Shown here: positions 57,113-64,000 of the stretch, in pieces
Numbering within the stretch: position 1 is the stretch's first letter
How the letters are laid out: every line of letters starts with the position of its first letter
From: Pseudomonas fluorescens
GTDB taxonomy: Bacteria; Pseudomonadota; Gammaproteobacteria; Pseudomonadales; Pseudomonadaceae
DNA length: 64,000 nt
Assembly: GCF_003732425.1 (NCBI RefSeq)
Contig: NZ_MOBX01000002.1
Coordinates: forward strand, 62,001-126,000
Reading direction: 5' to 3'
Notes under the pieces: model-generated
The model's database searches: none
Told to the model about the DNA's origin: nothing
The model's input: the letters and a program-made list of their open reading frames with translations, nothing else
Translations under genes and position numbers: made by a program

Positions 57113-57199
57113 TGGTGCCCAGAAGAAGACTCGAACTTCCACGACCGTAAGGTCACCAGCACCTGAAGCTGGCGTGTCTACCAATTTCACCATCTGGGC
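57113..57199 (-). tRNA. tRNA-Leu (CAG), copy 2
   Basis: Same 87-nt sequence as copy 1, anticodon CAG, encoded CCA. The repeated unit includes its own promoter and terminator, so the two genes are a tandem duplication of a whole transcription unit. Confidence 0.95.
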
Positions 57200-57235
57200 A
57201 GTATCGGCAGCGCTTGTGCGTCGTCGATGGCGCGC

Positions 57236-57264
57236 ACTATACGGAGCGTCTTTTTAACTGTAAA
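57236..57264 (-). promoter_or_regulatory. Sigma-70 promoter of tRNA-Leu copy 2
   Basis: Minus strand TTTACA, 17 bases, TATAGT, 37 bp before the tRNA. Confidence 0.75.
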
Positions 57265-57425
57265 CCCCTGTCAGCAAAAAACATGATTTTTTTTACCAGC
57301 GGTGTTCAAAAGGGCTTTCAAGCGTCGCTACAGGGCCTCTGTTGGGGCTTATAGAGTGGGAAATTTCCCGTTTCATGGCGCCTATGCCAAACTAACCCGT
57401 ATATAGACAAGGTGAAAACTCTCTA

Positions 57426-60056
57426 ATGGCCGATTGGCAGTCCCTCGATCCCGAGGCCGCTCGTGAAGCGGAAAAATATGAAAACCCTATTCCTAGCCGC
57501 GAACTGATCCTGGCGCACCTCGCCGATCGGGGTTCGCCTGCTGCCCGCGAGCAGTTGGTGGAAGAGTTTGGTCTGACCACAGAAGACCAGATCGAAGCCC
57601 TGCGCCGCCGTCTGCGCGCCATGGAGCGCGACGCTCAACTGATCTACACCCGCCGTGGCACTTACGCGCCGGTCGACAAGCTCGACCTGATCCTCGGTCG
57701 CATCAGCGGTCACCGTGACGGTTTCGGTTTCCTGGTGCCGGACGATGGCAGCGACGATCTGTTCATGAGCCCGGCGCAAATGCGTCTGGTATTCGATGGC
57801 GACCGTGCGTTGGCACGTGTGTCCGGTCTCGACCGTCGCGGTCGCCGTGAAGGCGTGATCGTCGAAGTGGTGTCCCGTGCGCACGAAACCATCGTCGGCC
57901 GCTACTTTGAAGAAGGCGGTATCGGCTTCGTCGTTGCGGACAACCCGAAAATCCAGCAGGAAGTGCTGGTCACTCCGGGCCGCAACGCCAACGCGCAGAT
58001 CGGTCAGTTCGTCGAGGTGAAAATCACCCACTGGCCAACGCCGCGCTTCCAGCCGCAAGGCGACGTGGTTGAAGTGGTCGGCAACTACATGGCGCCGGGC
58101 ATGGAAATCGATGTGGCTCTGCGCACTTACGACATTCCGCACGTCTGGCCTGAGGCCGTTCTGAAAGAAGCGGCCAAGCTCAAGCCGGAAGTCGAAGAAA
58201 AGGACAAAGAGAAGCGCGTCGACCTGCGCCATCTGCCGTTCGTCACCATCGACGGCGAAGATGCGCGCGACTTCGACGACGCAGTTTATTGCGAAGCCAA
58301 ACCGGGCAAGCTGCGCCTGTTCTCCGGCGGCTGGAAGTTGTACGTGGCGATTGCCGACGTTTCCAGCTACGTGAAGATCGGCTCGGCGCTGGACAACGAA
58401 GCCCAGGTGCGCGGCAACTCGGTGTACTTCCCCGAGCGCGTGGTGCCAATGCTGCCTGAGCAGCTGTCCAACGGCCTGTGCTCGCTGAACCCGCACGTCG
58501 ATCGTCTGGCCATGGTTTGCGAGATGACCATCTCCAAGTCCGGCGAAATGACCGACTACTGCTTCTATGAAGCGGTGATCCATTCCCATGCACGTCTGAC
58601 TTACAACAAAGTCAGCGCGATGCTGGAAACGCCGAAAGTGGCCGAAGCGCGCAAACTGCGTGGTGAATACACCGACGTCGTGCCCCACCTCAAACAGCTT
58701 TATTCGTTGTACAAAGTGCTGTTGGCGGCCCGTCACGTGCGTGGCGCGATCGATTTCGAAACCCAGGAAACCCGGATCATCTTCGGTTCCGAGCGCAAGA
58801 TTGCCGAAATCCGTCCGACCGTCCGCAACGATGCACACAAGCTGATCGAGGAGTGCATGCTGGCGGCCAACGTGGCCACTGCCGAATTCCTCAAGAAGCA
58901 CGAAATTCCTGCGTTGTACCGCGTTCATGCCGGTCCGCCGCCGGAGCGTCTGGAAAAACTGCGCGCGTTCCTTGGCGAGCTCGGCCTGTCCCTGCACAAA
59001 GGCAAGGATGGCCCGTCGCCGAAGGACTATCAGGCACTGCTGGCGAGCATCAAGGATCGTCCGGATTTCCACCTGATCCAGACCGTCATGCTGCGCTCGC
59101 TGAGCCAGGCGGTATACAGCGCTGAAAACGACGGCCACTTCGGCCTGAATTATGAAGCCTATACCCACTTCACTTCGCCGATCCGTCGTTACCCGGACCT
59201 GCTGACGCACCGCGCGATCCGCAGCGTGATCCATTCGAAACAGGACACCCCGCACGTTCGCCGTGCCGGTGCGATGACCATTCCGAAGGCACGCATCTAT
59301 CCGTATGACGAGGCTGCGCTGGAGCAACTCGGCGAGCAGTGCTCGATGAGCGAGCGCCGTGCCGACGAAGCGACCCGCGACGTGGTGAACTGGCTCAAGT
59401 GCGAGTTCATGAAGGATCGCGTGGGCGAGTCGTTCCCGGGTGTGGTCACTGCGGTCACCGGTTTCGGCCTGTTCGTCGAGCTGACCGACATCTACGTCGA
59501 AGGTCTGGTCCACGTCACGGCGCTGCCGGGCGATTACTACCACTTCGATCCTGTGCATCACCGCCTGGCGGGCGAGCGCACCGGGCGCAGCTTCCGTCTC
59601 GGCGATACCGTTGAAGTGCGGGTCATGCGCGTCGACCTCGACGAACGCAAGATCGACTTCGAGATGGCGGAAAAAACCATCAGTGCGCCGATCGGTCGCA
59701 AAAAACGTGGCGCTGAAACCGCTGCTCCGGCGGCCAAGGTTGCGGAAGAAAAGGCTCCGGCAAAATCCGCCAGCCGTCGTCCGGCCAAGGAAAAAGCGGC
59801 AGAAGCCTATCGTCCTAGCGATGCCGTGGCGAAAAACGCCGAACTGCGCAAAAGCCGTGAAATGAAGAAGGCCTTGCTGGCCGATGCCAAAAACGGTGGT
59901 AAAGCGGCGTCCGGGGGAAAGACCGGGCGGTCGGCGCCTGAAAAGGCCTCCGGCGGCAAGCCAGCCAAACCGAGCAAACACCGTAAGGGCCCGCCAAAAG
60001 CGGGTTCCGCTCCAGCCAAAAGTGGCGGGGCACGTAAACCGAAGGCGAAGTCATGA
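57426..60056 (+). CDS. rnr: Ribonuclease R
   Basis: 876-residue 3'-5' exoribonuclease degrading structured RNA. N-terminal helix-turn-helix (about 20-85), cold-shock domains (about 85-240), RNB catalytic domain (about 275-600, with the DGEDARDFDDAV aspartates and the TSPIRRYPDLL loop), S1 domain (about 650-735) and a long Lys/Ala/Gly-rich basic tail of about 135 residues. ATG at 57426. rlmB starts inside its last codons (4-bp overlap). Confidence 0.96.
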   Translation: MADWQSLDPEAAREAEKYENPIPSRELILAHLADRGSPAAREQLVEEFGLTTEDQIEALRRRLRAMERDAQLIYTRRGTYAPVDKLDLILGRISGHRDGFGFLVPDDGSDDLFMSPAQMRLVFDGDRALARVSGLDRRGRREGVIVEVVSRAHETIVGRYFEEGGIGFVVADNPKIQQEVLVTPGRNANAQIGQFVEVKITHWPTPRFQPQGDVVEVVGNYMAPGMEIDVALRTYDIPHVWPEAVLKEAAKLKPEVEEKDKEKRVDLRHLPFVTIDGEDARDFDDAVYCEAKPGKLRLFSGGWKLYVAIADVSSYVKIGSALDNEAQVRGNSVYFPERVVPMLPEQLSNGLCSLNPHVDRLAMVCEMTISKSGEMTDYCFYEAVIHSHARLTYNKVSAMLETPKVAEARKLRGEYTDVVPHLKQLYSLYKVLLAARHVRGAIDFETQETRIIFGSERKIAEIRPTVRNDAHKLIEECMLAANVATAEFLKKHEIPALYRVHAGPPPERLEKLRAFLGELGLSLHKGKDGPSPKDYQALLASIKDRPDFHLIQTVMLRSLSQAVYSAENDGHFGLNYEAYTHFTSPIRRYPDLLTHRAIRSVIHSKQDTPHVRRAGAMTIPKARIYPYDEAALEQLGEQCSMSERRADEATRDVVNWLKCEFMKDRVGESFPGVVTAVTGFGLFVELTDIYVEGLVHVTALPGDYYHFDPVHHRLAGERTGRSFRLGDTVEVRVMRVDLDERKIDFEMAEKTISAPIGRKKRGAETAAPAAKVAEEKAPAKSASRRPAKEKAAEAYRPSDAVAKNAELRKSREMKKALLADAKNGGKAASGGKTGRSAPEKASGGKPAKPSKHRKGPPKAGSAPAKSGGARKPKAKS

Positions 60057-60820
60057 GTCAGTTGGAAAAAATCTACGGCGTTCACGCGGTAGAAGCGTTG
60101 CTGCGTCACCACCCGAAACGCGTCAAACAGATCTGGCTGGCGGAAAGCCGCAACGATCCGCGCGTGCAAACTCTGGTTGAGCTGGCCAACGAAAACCGTG
60201 TTCAGGTCGGCCAGGCCGAGCGTCGCGAAATGGATGCCTGGGTTGAGGGTGTGCACCAGGGCGTGGTCGCGGAAGTAAGCCCGAGCCAGGTCTGGGGCGA
60301 AGCCATGCTCGACGAACTGCTCGATCGTACGGAAGGCGCGCCGTTGTTACTGGTGCTCGACGGCGTGACCGACCCGCACAACCTCGGTGCCTGTCTGCGT
60401 TCGGCCGATGCGGCCGGTGCGCTGGCGGTGATCGTGCCGAAAGACAAGTCGGCGACCTTGACGCCAGTGGTGCGTAAAGTCGCTTGCGGCGCGGCGGAAG
60501 TGATTCCGCTGGTGGCGGTGACCAACCTTGCCCGTACGCTGGAAAAGCTCCAGCAGCGCGGTCTGTGGGTTGTCGGCACAGCGGGTGAGGCCGAGGTCAG
60601 CATCTATGACCAGGACCTGACTGGCCCGACCATTCTGATCATGGGCGCCGAAGGCAAAGGCATGCGTCGCCTGACCCGCGAGCACTGCGACTATCTGGTG
60701 AACCTGCCGATGGCCGGTAGCGTCAGCAGCCTCAACGTCTCGGTAGCGACCGGCGTCTGCCTGTTCGAAGCCCAGCGTCAGCGCGGTGCAAAAGCCAAGG
60801 CTACTGCCAAGAAATCCTGA
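60053..60820 (+). CDS. rlmB: 23S rRNA (guanosine-2'-O-)-methyltransferase RlmB
   Basis: 255-residue SPOUT methyltransferase modifying G2251 of 23S rRNA. N-terminal substrate-binding domain (about 1-75) and a knotted C-terminal domain with LDGVTDPHNLGACLRSADAAG, MGAEGKGMRRLTREHCD and VSSLNVSVATGVCLFE. ATG overlaps the rnr stop, so the two are cotranscribed. Confidence 0.96.
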   Translation: MSQLEKIYGVHAVEALLRHHPKRVKQIWLAESRNDPRVQTLVELANENRVQVGQAERREMDAWVEGVHQGVVAEVSPSQVWGEAMLDELLDRTEGAPLLLVLDGVTDPHNLGACLRSADAAGALAVIVPKDKSATLTPVVRKVACGAAEVIPLVAVTNLARTLEKLQQRGLWVVGTAGEAEVSIYDQDLTGPTILIMGAEGKGMRRLTREHCDYLVNLPMAGSVSSLNVSVATGVCLFEAQRQRGAKAKATAKKS

Positions 60821-60836
60821 TCTGCTGTAAATCCCT

Positions 60837-60926
60837 TGTAGGAGTGAGCCTGCTCGCGATAGCGGTGCAACATTCAGCATCAAAGTTGAATGTTGTCCCC
60901 TCATCGCGAGCAGGCTCACTCCTACA
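60837..60926. repeat. REPIN: inverted pair of class C-like REPs
   Basis: tgtaggagtgagcctgctcg and cgagcaggctcactcctaca are exact inverted arms; the inner part also pairs (caacattcag.../...ttgaatgttg). Lies between rlmB and the rpsF promoter. Confidence 0.88.
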
Positions 60927-60979
60927 TTGTTTTGTGGGAAGGCGAAGATCGGTGATTGTTCAAATATTCACCAATTGCC

Positions 60980-61008
60980 TTGCACCTCTCCTGTCCCTTC
61001 TCTACAAT
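60980..61008 (+). promoter_or_regulatory. Sigma-70 promoter of the rpsF operon
   Basis: TTGCAC, 17 bases, TACAAT. Start would be near 61015, giving a leader of about 112 nt before rpsF. Confidence 0.7.
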
Positions 61009-61014
61009 TGCGCC

Positions 61015-61126
61015 CCTTGCTGTGACGGCAGGCACGCATGTGCCCCGCGCCAGCAAGTCCATAAGTGTCATTCACTCCTTGTCTGACCGTTTTTGAGCGG
61101 CAGGCTACAACCCGTAAGGAGCATTC
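61015..61126 (+). promoter_or_regulatory. rpsF 5' leader with hairpins
   Basis: A ggcac/gtgcc hairpin at 61031-61044 and a ctg-ccg/cgg-cag hairpin at 61083-61102 lie before the AAGGAG ribosome site. A leader bound by the S6:S18 complex is known in other bacteria; whether this is one is not established here. Confidence 0.35.
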
Positions 61127-61549
61127 ATGCGTCATTACGAAATCATCTTTTTGGTCCACCCGGATCAAAGCGAGCAAGTCGGCGGCATGGTTGAGCGTTA
61201 CACCAAGCTGATCGAAGAAGACGGCGGCAAAATCCACCGTCTGGAAGATTGGGGCCGTCGTCAACTGGCCTACGCAATCAACAATGTTCACAAGGCTCAC
61301 TACGTGATGCTGAACGTTGAGTGCACTGGCAAGGCCCTGGCCGAGCTGGAAGACAACTTCCGCTACAACGATGCAGTGATCCGTAACCTGGTCATCCGTC
61401 GCGACGAAGCCGTTACTGGCCAGTCCGAGATGCTCAAGGCTGAAGAAAACCGCAGTGAGCGCCGTGAGCGTCGCGACCGTCCTGAGCACGAAGGCGCTGA
61501 TAGCGTTGATAGTGATGACAGCGACAACAGCGATAACGCTGACGAGTAA
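61127..61549 (+). CDS. rpsF: 30S ribosomal protein S6
   Basis: 140-residue ribosomal protein partner of S18. Core [20 protein letters not shown] through [12 protein letters not shown] is standard; the C-terminal 40 residues are a charged Glu/Arg/Asp tail ending in an acidic Asp/Ser run. ATG at 61127 follows AAGGAG. rpsR follows after 28 bp. Confidence 0.96.
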   Translation: MRHYEIIFLVHPDQSEQVGGMVERYTKLIEEDGGKIHRLEDWGRRQLAYAINNVHKAHYVMLNVECTGKALAELEDNFRYNDAVIRNLVIRRDEAVTGQSEMLKAEENRSERRERRDRPEHEGADSVDSDDSDNSDNADE

Positions 61550-61577
61550 TCCACGGACCTTTTAAGGAGCCTATCAA

Positions 61578-61808
61578 ATGGCACGTTTCTTCCGTCGTCG
61601 TAAATTCTGCCGCTTCACCGCTGAAGACGTGAAAGAGATCGATTACAAAGATCTCAACACTCTGAAAGCCTACGTATCCGAGACCGGCAAAATCGTTCCA
61701 AGCCGCATCACCGGTACCAAAGCTCGTTATCAGCGTCAGCTGGCCACCGCTATCAAGCGCGCCCGCTTCCTGGCCCTGCTGGCCTACACCGACAGCCACG
61801 GCCGCTGA
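61578..61808 (+). CDS. rpsR: 30S ribosomal protein S18
   Basis: 76 residues, typical length. [22 protein letters not shown] and [14 protein letters not shown] are the conserved parts; it binds S6 in the 30S platform. ATG follows AAGGAG 9 bases upstream. Confidence 0.97.
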
Positions 61809-61844
61809 GACCGGGCAGTCGACAAGTAGCAAAGGATTGAATGC

Positions 61845-62738
61845 ATGCGTGCCTTAGCTGAGTTCATCATGCGAGGCCGTATGCAGGCCACTCTCGTGGT
61901 GGCCGGATGTGCAACATTGCCGTTGTTGTATTGGTTGGGTGCTGCCGCGGGGAGCCTTGTGCTGCTGCGGCGCGGACTGACGGACGCCCTGGGTGTTCTG
62001 TCTCTGGGGCTGCTGCCGGCGTTGATCTGGTGGTTGTATGCCGATGACCCACGGGCACTTCTGGTGCTGCTGGGGTCTTCGGGACTTGCGTTGGTTTTGC
62101 GCGCAAGTGAGTCCTGGGTCCGTACGCTGCTGGTCAGCGTAGTGATTGGAGTGGTGTTTTCGGTGGTGCTCGGGGCAGCGTTTGCGGCCCAGATCGAGAT
62201 GCTCGCGCAGGCCTTGATAAAGGTCATGCCGGCGCTTCTCGGTGAGACTTACAAGCAATTGTCGGTCGATGAGCAAGCGCGTTTCGCGTCCCTGATTGCA
62301 CCGGTCCTGACCGGACTGATTGCGGCGCTGTTGCAGATCGTCAGCGTGCTGAGCCTGATTGTCGGGCGGCATTGGCAGGCGTTGTTGTACAACCCGGGTG
62401 GTTTTGGTCGCGAGTTTCGCGCCATCCGGATCCCGCTGGGGCCGGCGATGTTGCTGCTGGCGTTGATGCTTCTGGGCCCGAATCTCGGTGCACAGATGGC
62501 CATGTTGACGCCGTTGTGCAGTGTACCGCTGGTGTTCGCCGGACTGGCCCTGATTCACGGGCTGGTCGGGCAGAAGCGACTGGCCGGTTTCTGGCTGGTG
62601 GGGTTGTACGTCACACTGCTGTTGTTCATGCAGCTGATCTATCCGTTGCTCGTGGTCCTGGCCATTGTCGACAGCCTGATTGATTTTCGCGGTCGTCACG
62701 TGTCGAAAGACACCGATAACGCGAACGGTGAAGGTTAA
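61845..62738 (+). CDS. DUF2232 polytopic membrane protein
   Basis: 297-residue inner-membrane protein with about eight hydrophobic helices between residues 15 and 285. It sits between rpsR and rplI, as in other Pseudomonas, and matches the YybS/DUF2232 position. ATG at 61845 follows AAGGA; an out-of-frame ATG lies at 61841. No catalytic motif is seen and function is unknown. Probably cotranscribed with the ribosomal genes. Confidence 0.8.
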   Translation: MRALAEFIMRGRMQATLVVAGCATLPLLYWLGAAAGSLVLLRRGLTDALGVLSLGLLPALIWWLYADDPRALLVLLGSSGLALVLRASESWVRTLLVSVVIGVVFSVVLGAAFAAQIEMLAQALIKVMPALLGETYKQLSVDEQARFASLIAPVLTGLIAALLQIVSVLSLIVGRHWQALLYNPGGFGREFRAIRIPLGPAMLLLALMLLGPNLGAQMAMLTPLCSVPLVFAGLALIHGLVGQKRLAGFWLVGLYVTLLLFMQLIYPLLVVLAIVDSLIDFRGRHVSKDTDNANGEG

Positions 62739-62757
62739 AAGTTAAGAGGATTTCCAC

Positions 62758-63204
62758 ATGCAACTGATCCTTCTGGAAAAAATCGCCAACCTGGGCAACC
62801 TGGGCGACAAAGTAAACGTTAAGGCCGGTTACGGCCGTAACTACCTGCTGCCTTTCGGCAAAGCTACCGCTGCAACTGCTGCCAACCTGGCTGCGTTTGA
62901 AGAGCGTCGTGCTGAGCTGGAAAAAGCTGCCGCAGACCGTAAAGCATCGGCTGAAAGCCGTGCTGCCCAACTGGCCGAGCTGGAAGTGACCATCACTGCC
63001 ACCGCTGGCGACGAAGGCAAGCTGTTCGGTTCGATCGGTACTCACGACATCGCTGACGCACTGACCGCTTCCGGCGTTGAAGTGCAGAAGAGCGAAGTTC
63101 GTCTGCCGAACGGCACCATCCGCAACGTGGGTGAATTCGACGTGGCTGTGCACCTGCACGCCGAAGTTGAAGCCACCGTACGCGTTGTCGTGGTAGCAGC
63201 TTAA
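62758..63204 (+). CDS. rplI: 50S ribosomal protein L9
   Basis: 148-residue L9: N-terminal rRNA-binding domain ([20 protein letters not shown]), a long connecting helix (about 40-75) and the C-terminal domain from about 80. Last gene of the rpsF operon before the terminator at 63251. Confidence 0.97.
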   Translation: MQLILLEKIANLGNLGDKVNVKAGYGRNYLLPFGKATAATAANLAAFEERRAELEKAAADRKASAESRAAQLAELEVTITATAGDEGKLFGSIGTHDIADALTASGVEVQKSEVRLPNGTIRNVGEFDVAVHLHAEVEATVRVVVVAA

Positions 63205-63250
63205 GTAATACCTGATCGGCTGGCGGCTTGCCCGTCAGACGGTTAACATC

Positions 63251-63286
63251 GGGCACGATCCTGTTTACAGGTCGTGCCCTTTGTCT
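63251..63286 (+). terminator. Terminator after rplI
   Basis: gggcacga/tcgtgccc stem with an inner cctgt/acagg extension, loop tt, then tttgtcttt. Confidence 0.88.
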
Positions 63287-63325
63287 TTCTGAACTCCCTG
63301 TTTTTCCAAACAAACACAAGTGGCC

Positions 63326-64000
63326 ATGAACGATATCTCCGCTCCCGAGCAATACGATCTGCAAACCGCTGCCCTGAAGGTGCCGCCGCATTCCATCGAG
63401 GCCGAACAGGCTGTACTCGGTGGTCTGATGCTGGACAACAACGCCTGGGAACGCGTGCTCGATCAAGTCTCCGACGGCGATTTCTATCGACATGACCACC
63501 GTCTGATCTTCCGTGCGATCGCCAAGCTGGCCGATCAGAACATGCCGATCGACGTCGTGACCCTGTCCGAGCAACTGGACAAGGAAGGGCAGACCTCGCA
63601 GGTCGGCGGCCTCGGTTACCTCGGTGAGCTGGCGAAAAACACGCCGTCCGTCGCCAACATCAAGGCCTATGCGCAGATCGTCCGCCAGCGTGCAACGTTG
63701 CGCCAACTGATCGGCATCAGCACCGAAATCGCCGACAGCGCCTTCAACCCTGAAGGCCGTACCGCTGAAGAAATCCTCGATGAGGCCGAACGGCAGATCT
63801 TCCAGATCGCCGAAGCCCGGCCGAAGACCGGTGGCCCGGTCGGCGTCAACGAGCTGTTGACCAAAGCCATCGACCGCATCGACACCCTGTTCAACACCGA
63901 CAACGCCATTACCGGCCTGTCCACCGGTTACACCGACCTTGACGAGAAGACCAGCGGCCTGCAACCAGCCGACTTGATCATCGTCGCCGGCCGTCCATCG
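63326..64000 (+). CDS. dnaB: Replicative DNA helicase DnaB (5' part)
   Basis: Partial: 225 codons in frame to the window edge with no stop. The N-terminal domain that contacts DnaG is visible (PPHSIEAEQAVLGGLMLDNNAWERV, then LPIDV-type segment DVVTLSEQLDKEG and GGLGYLGELAKNTP), followed by TGLSTGYTDLDEKTSGLQ entering the RecA-like ATPase domain. The Walker A lies beyond the window. ATG at 63326; no strong ribosome site is seen (acaagtggcc). Confidence 0.93.
   Translation, partial: MNDISAPEQYDLQTAALKVPPHSIEAEQAVLGGLMLDNNAWERVLDQVSDGDFYRHDHRLIFRAIAKLADQNMPIDVVTLSEQLDKEGQTSQVGGLGYLGELAKNTPSVANIKAYAQIVRQRATLRQLIGISTEIADSAFNPEGRTAEEILDEAERQIFQIAEARPKTGGPVGVNELLTKAIDRIDTLFNTDNAITGLSTGYTDLDEKTSGLQPADLIIVAGRPS

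Noticed and set aside
57423..59981. 852-codon open frame on the minus strand across rnr
   Set aside because: Shadow of the GC-rich rnr gene: no ribosome site, low-complexity His/Arg/Gln-rich protein and no family resemblance.

Overview
This window is chromosomal DNA from a fluorescent pseudomonad (Pseudomonas fluorescens group). The evidence is the gene order, which follows the Pseudomonas arrangement nudF-DUF1249-cpdA-yqiA-parE ... parC ... serB ... psd-rhdA ... motAB ... rsgA-orn ... queG-nnr-tsaE-amiB-mutL-miaA-hfq-hflX-hflK-hflC-hisZ-purA ... rnr-rlmB-rpsF-rpsR-rplI-dnaB. Further support comes from GC-rich coding DNA, many REP/REPIN palindromes of the type common in this group, and a lectin gene nearly identical (from memory) to the P. 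fluorescens high-mannose agglutinin.

Layout. 1-10.9 kb: a CytX-type permease, a lipoprotein, and a plus-strand run of nudF, DUF1249, cpdA and yqiA, followed by topoisomerase IV (parE, phytase-like protein, aspartic protease, parC). 11-20.7 kb: a PqiC-type lipoprotein, an AhpA/SMP membrane protein divergent from serB, a PilZ-like protein, the lectin, and a minus-strand group HDOD-rhdA-psd. 20.8-28 kb: motAB behind a clear sigma-28 promoter, then an accessory insertion between motB and rsgA (a membrane hydroxylase and a three-gene TIR / caspase-like protease / TIR operon), then rsgA and orn. 28.8-37.7 kb: an accessory island with AT-rich gaps between orn and queG, carrying an unknown protein, a leucine-rich-repeat effector-like protein and a 1598-residue RHS toxin-type protein. 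37.8-51.8 kb: the conserved queG to purA block. 51.9-56.6 kb: a chemoreceptor and an iron(III) ABC transporter behind a Fur-box-like site. 56.8-64 kb: two identical tRNA-Leu(CAG) genes, rnr-rlmB, the rpsF ribosomal operon and the 5' part of dnaB, which runs off the window.

Functionally most of the window is housekeeping: DNA topology and mismatch repair, tRNA modification, RNA decay, ribosome assembly, cell-wall amidase, phospholipid and purine synthesis, and flagellar stators. The two accessory insertions are the most interesting parts. The TIR-caspase-TIR operon has the gene content of a TIR-signalling antiphage system (Thoeris-like, protease effector; similar to what has been described as type IV Thoeris). 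The RHS/LRR island looks like an antagonism or host-interaction cassette; the RHS protein has a separate C-terminal domain and no adjacent immunity gene.
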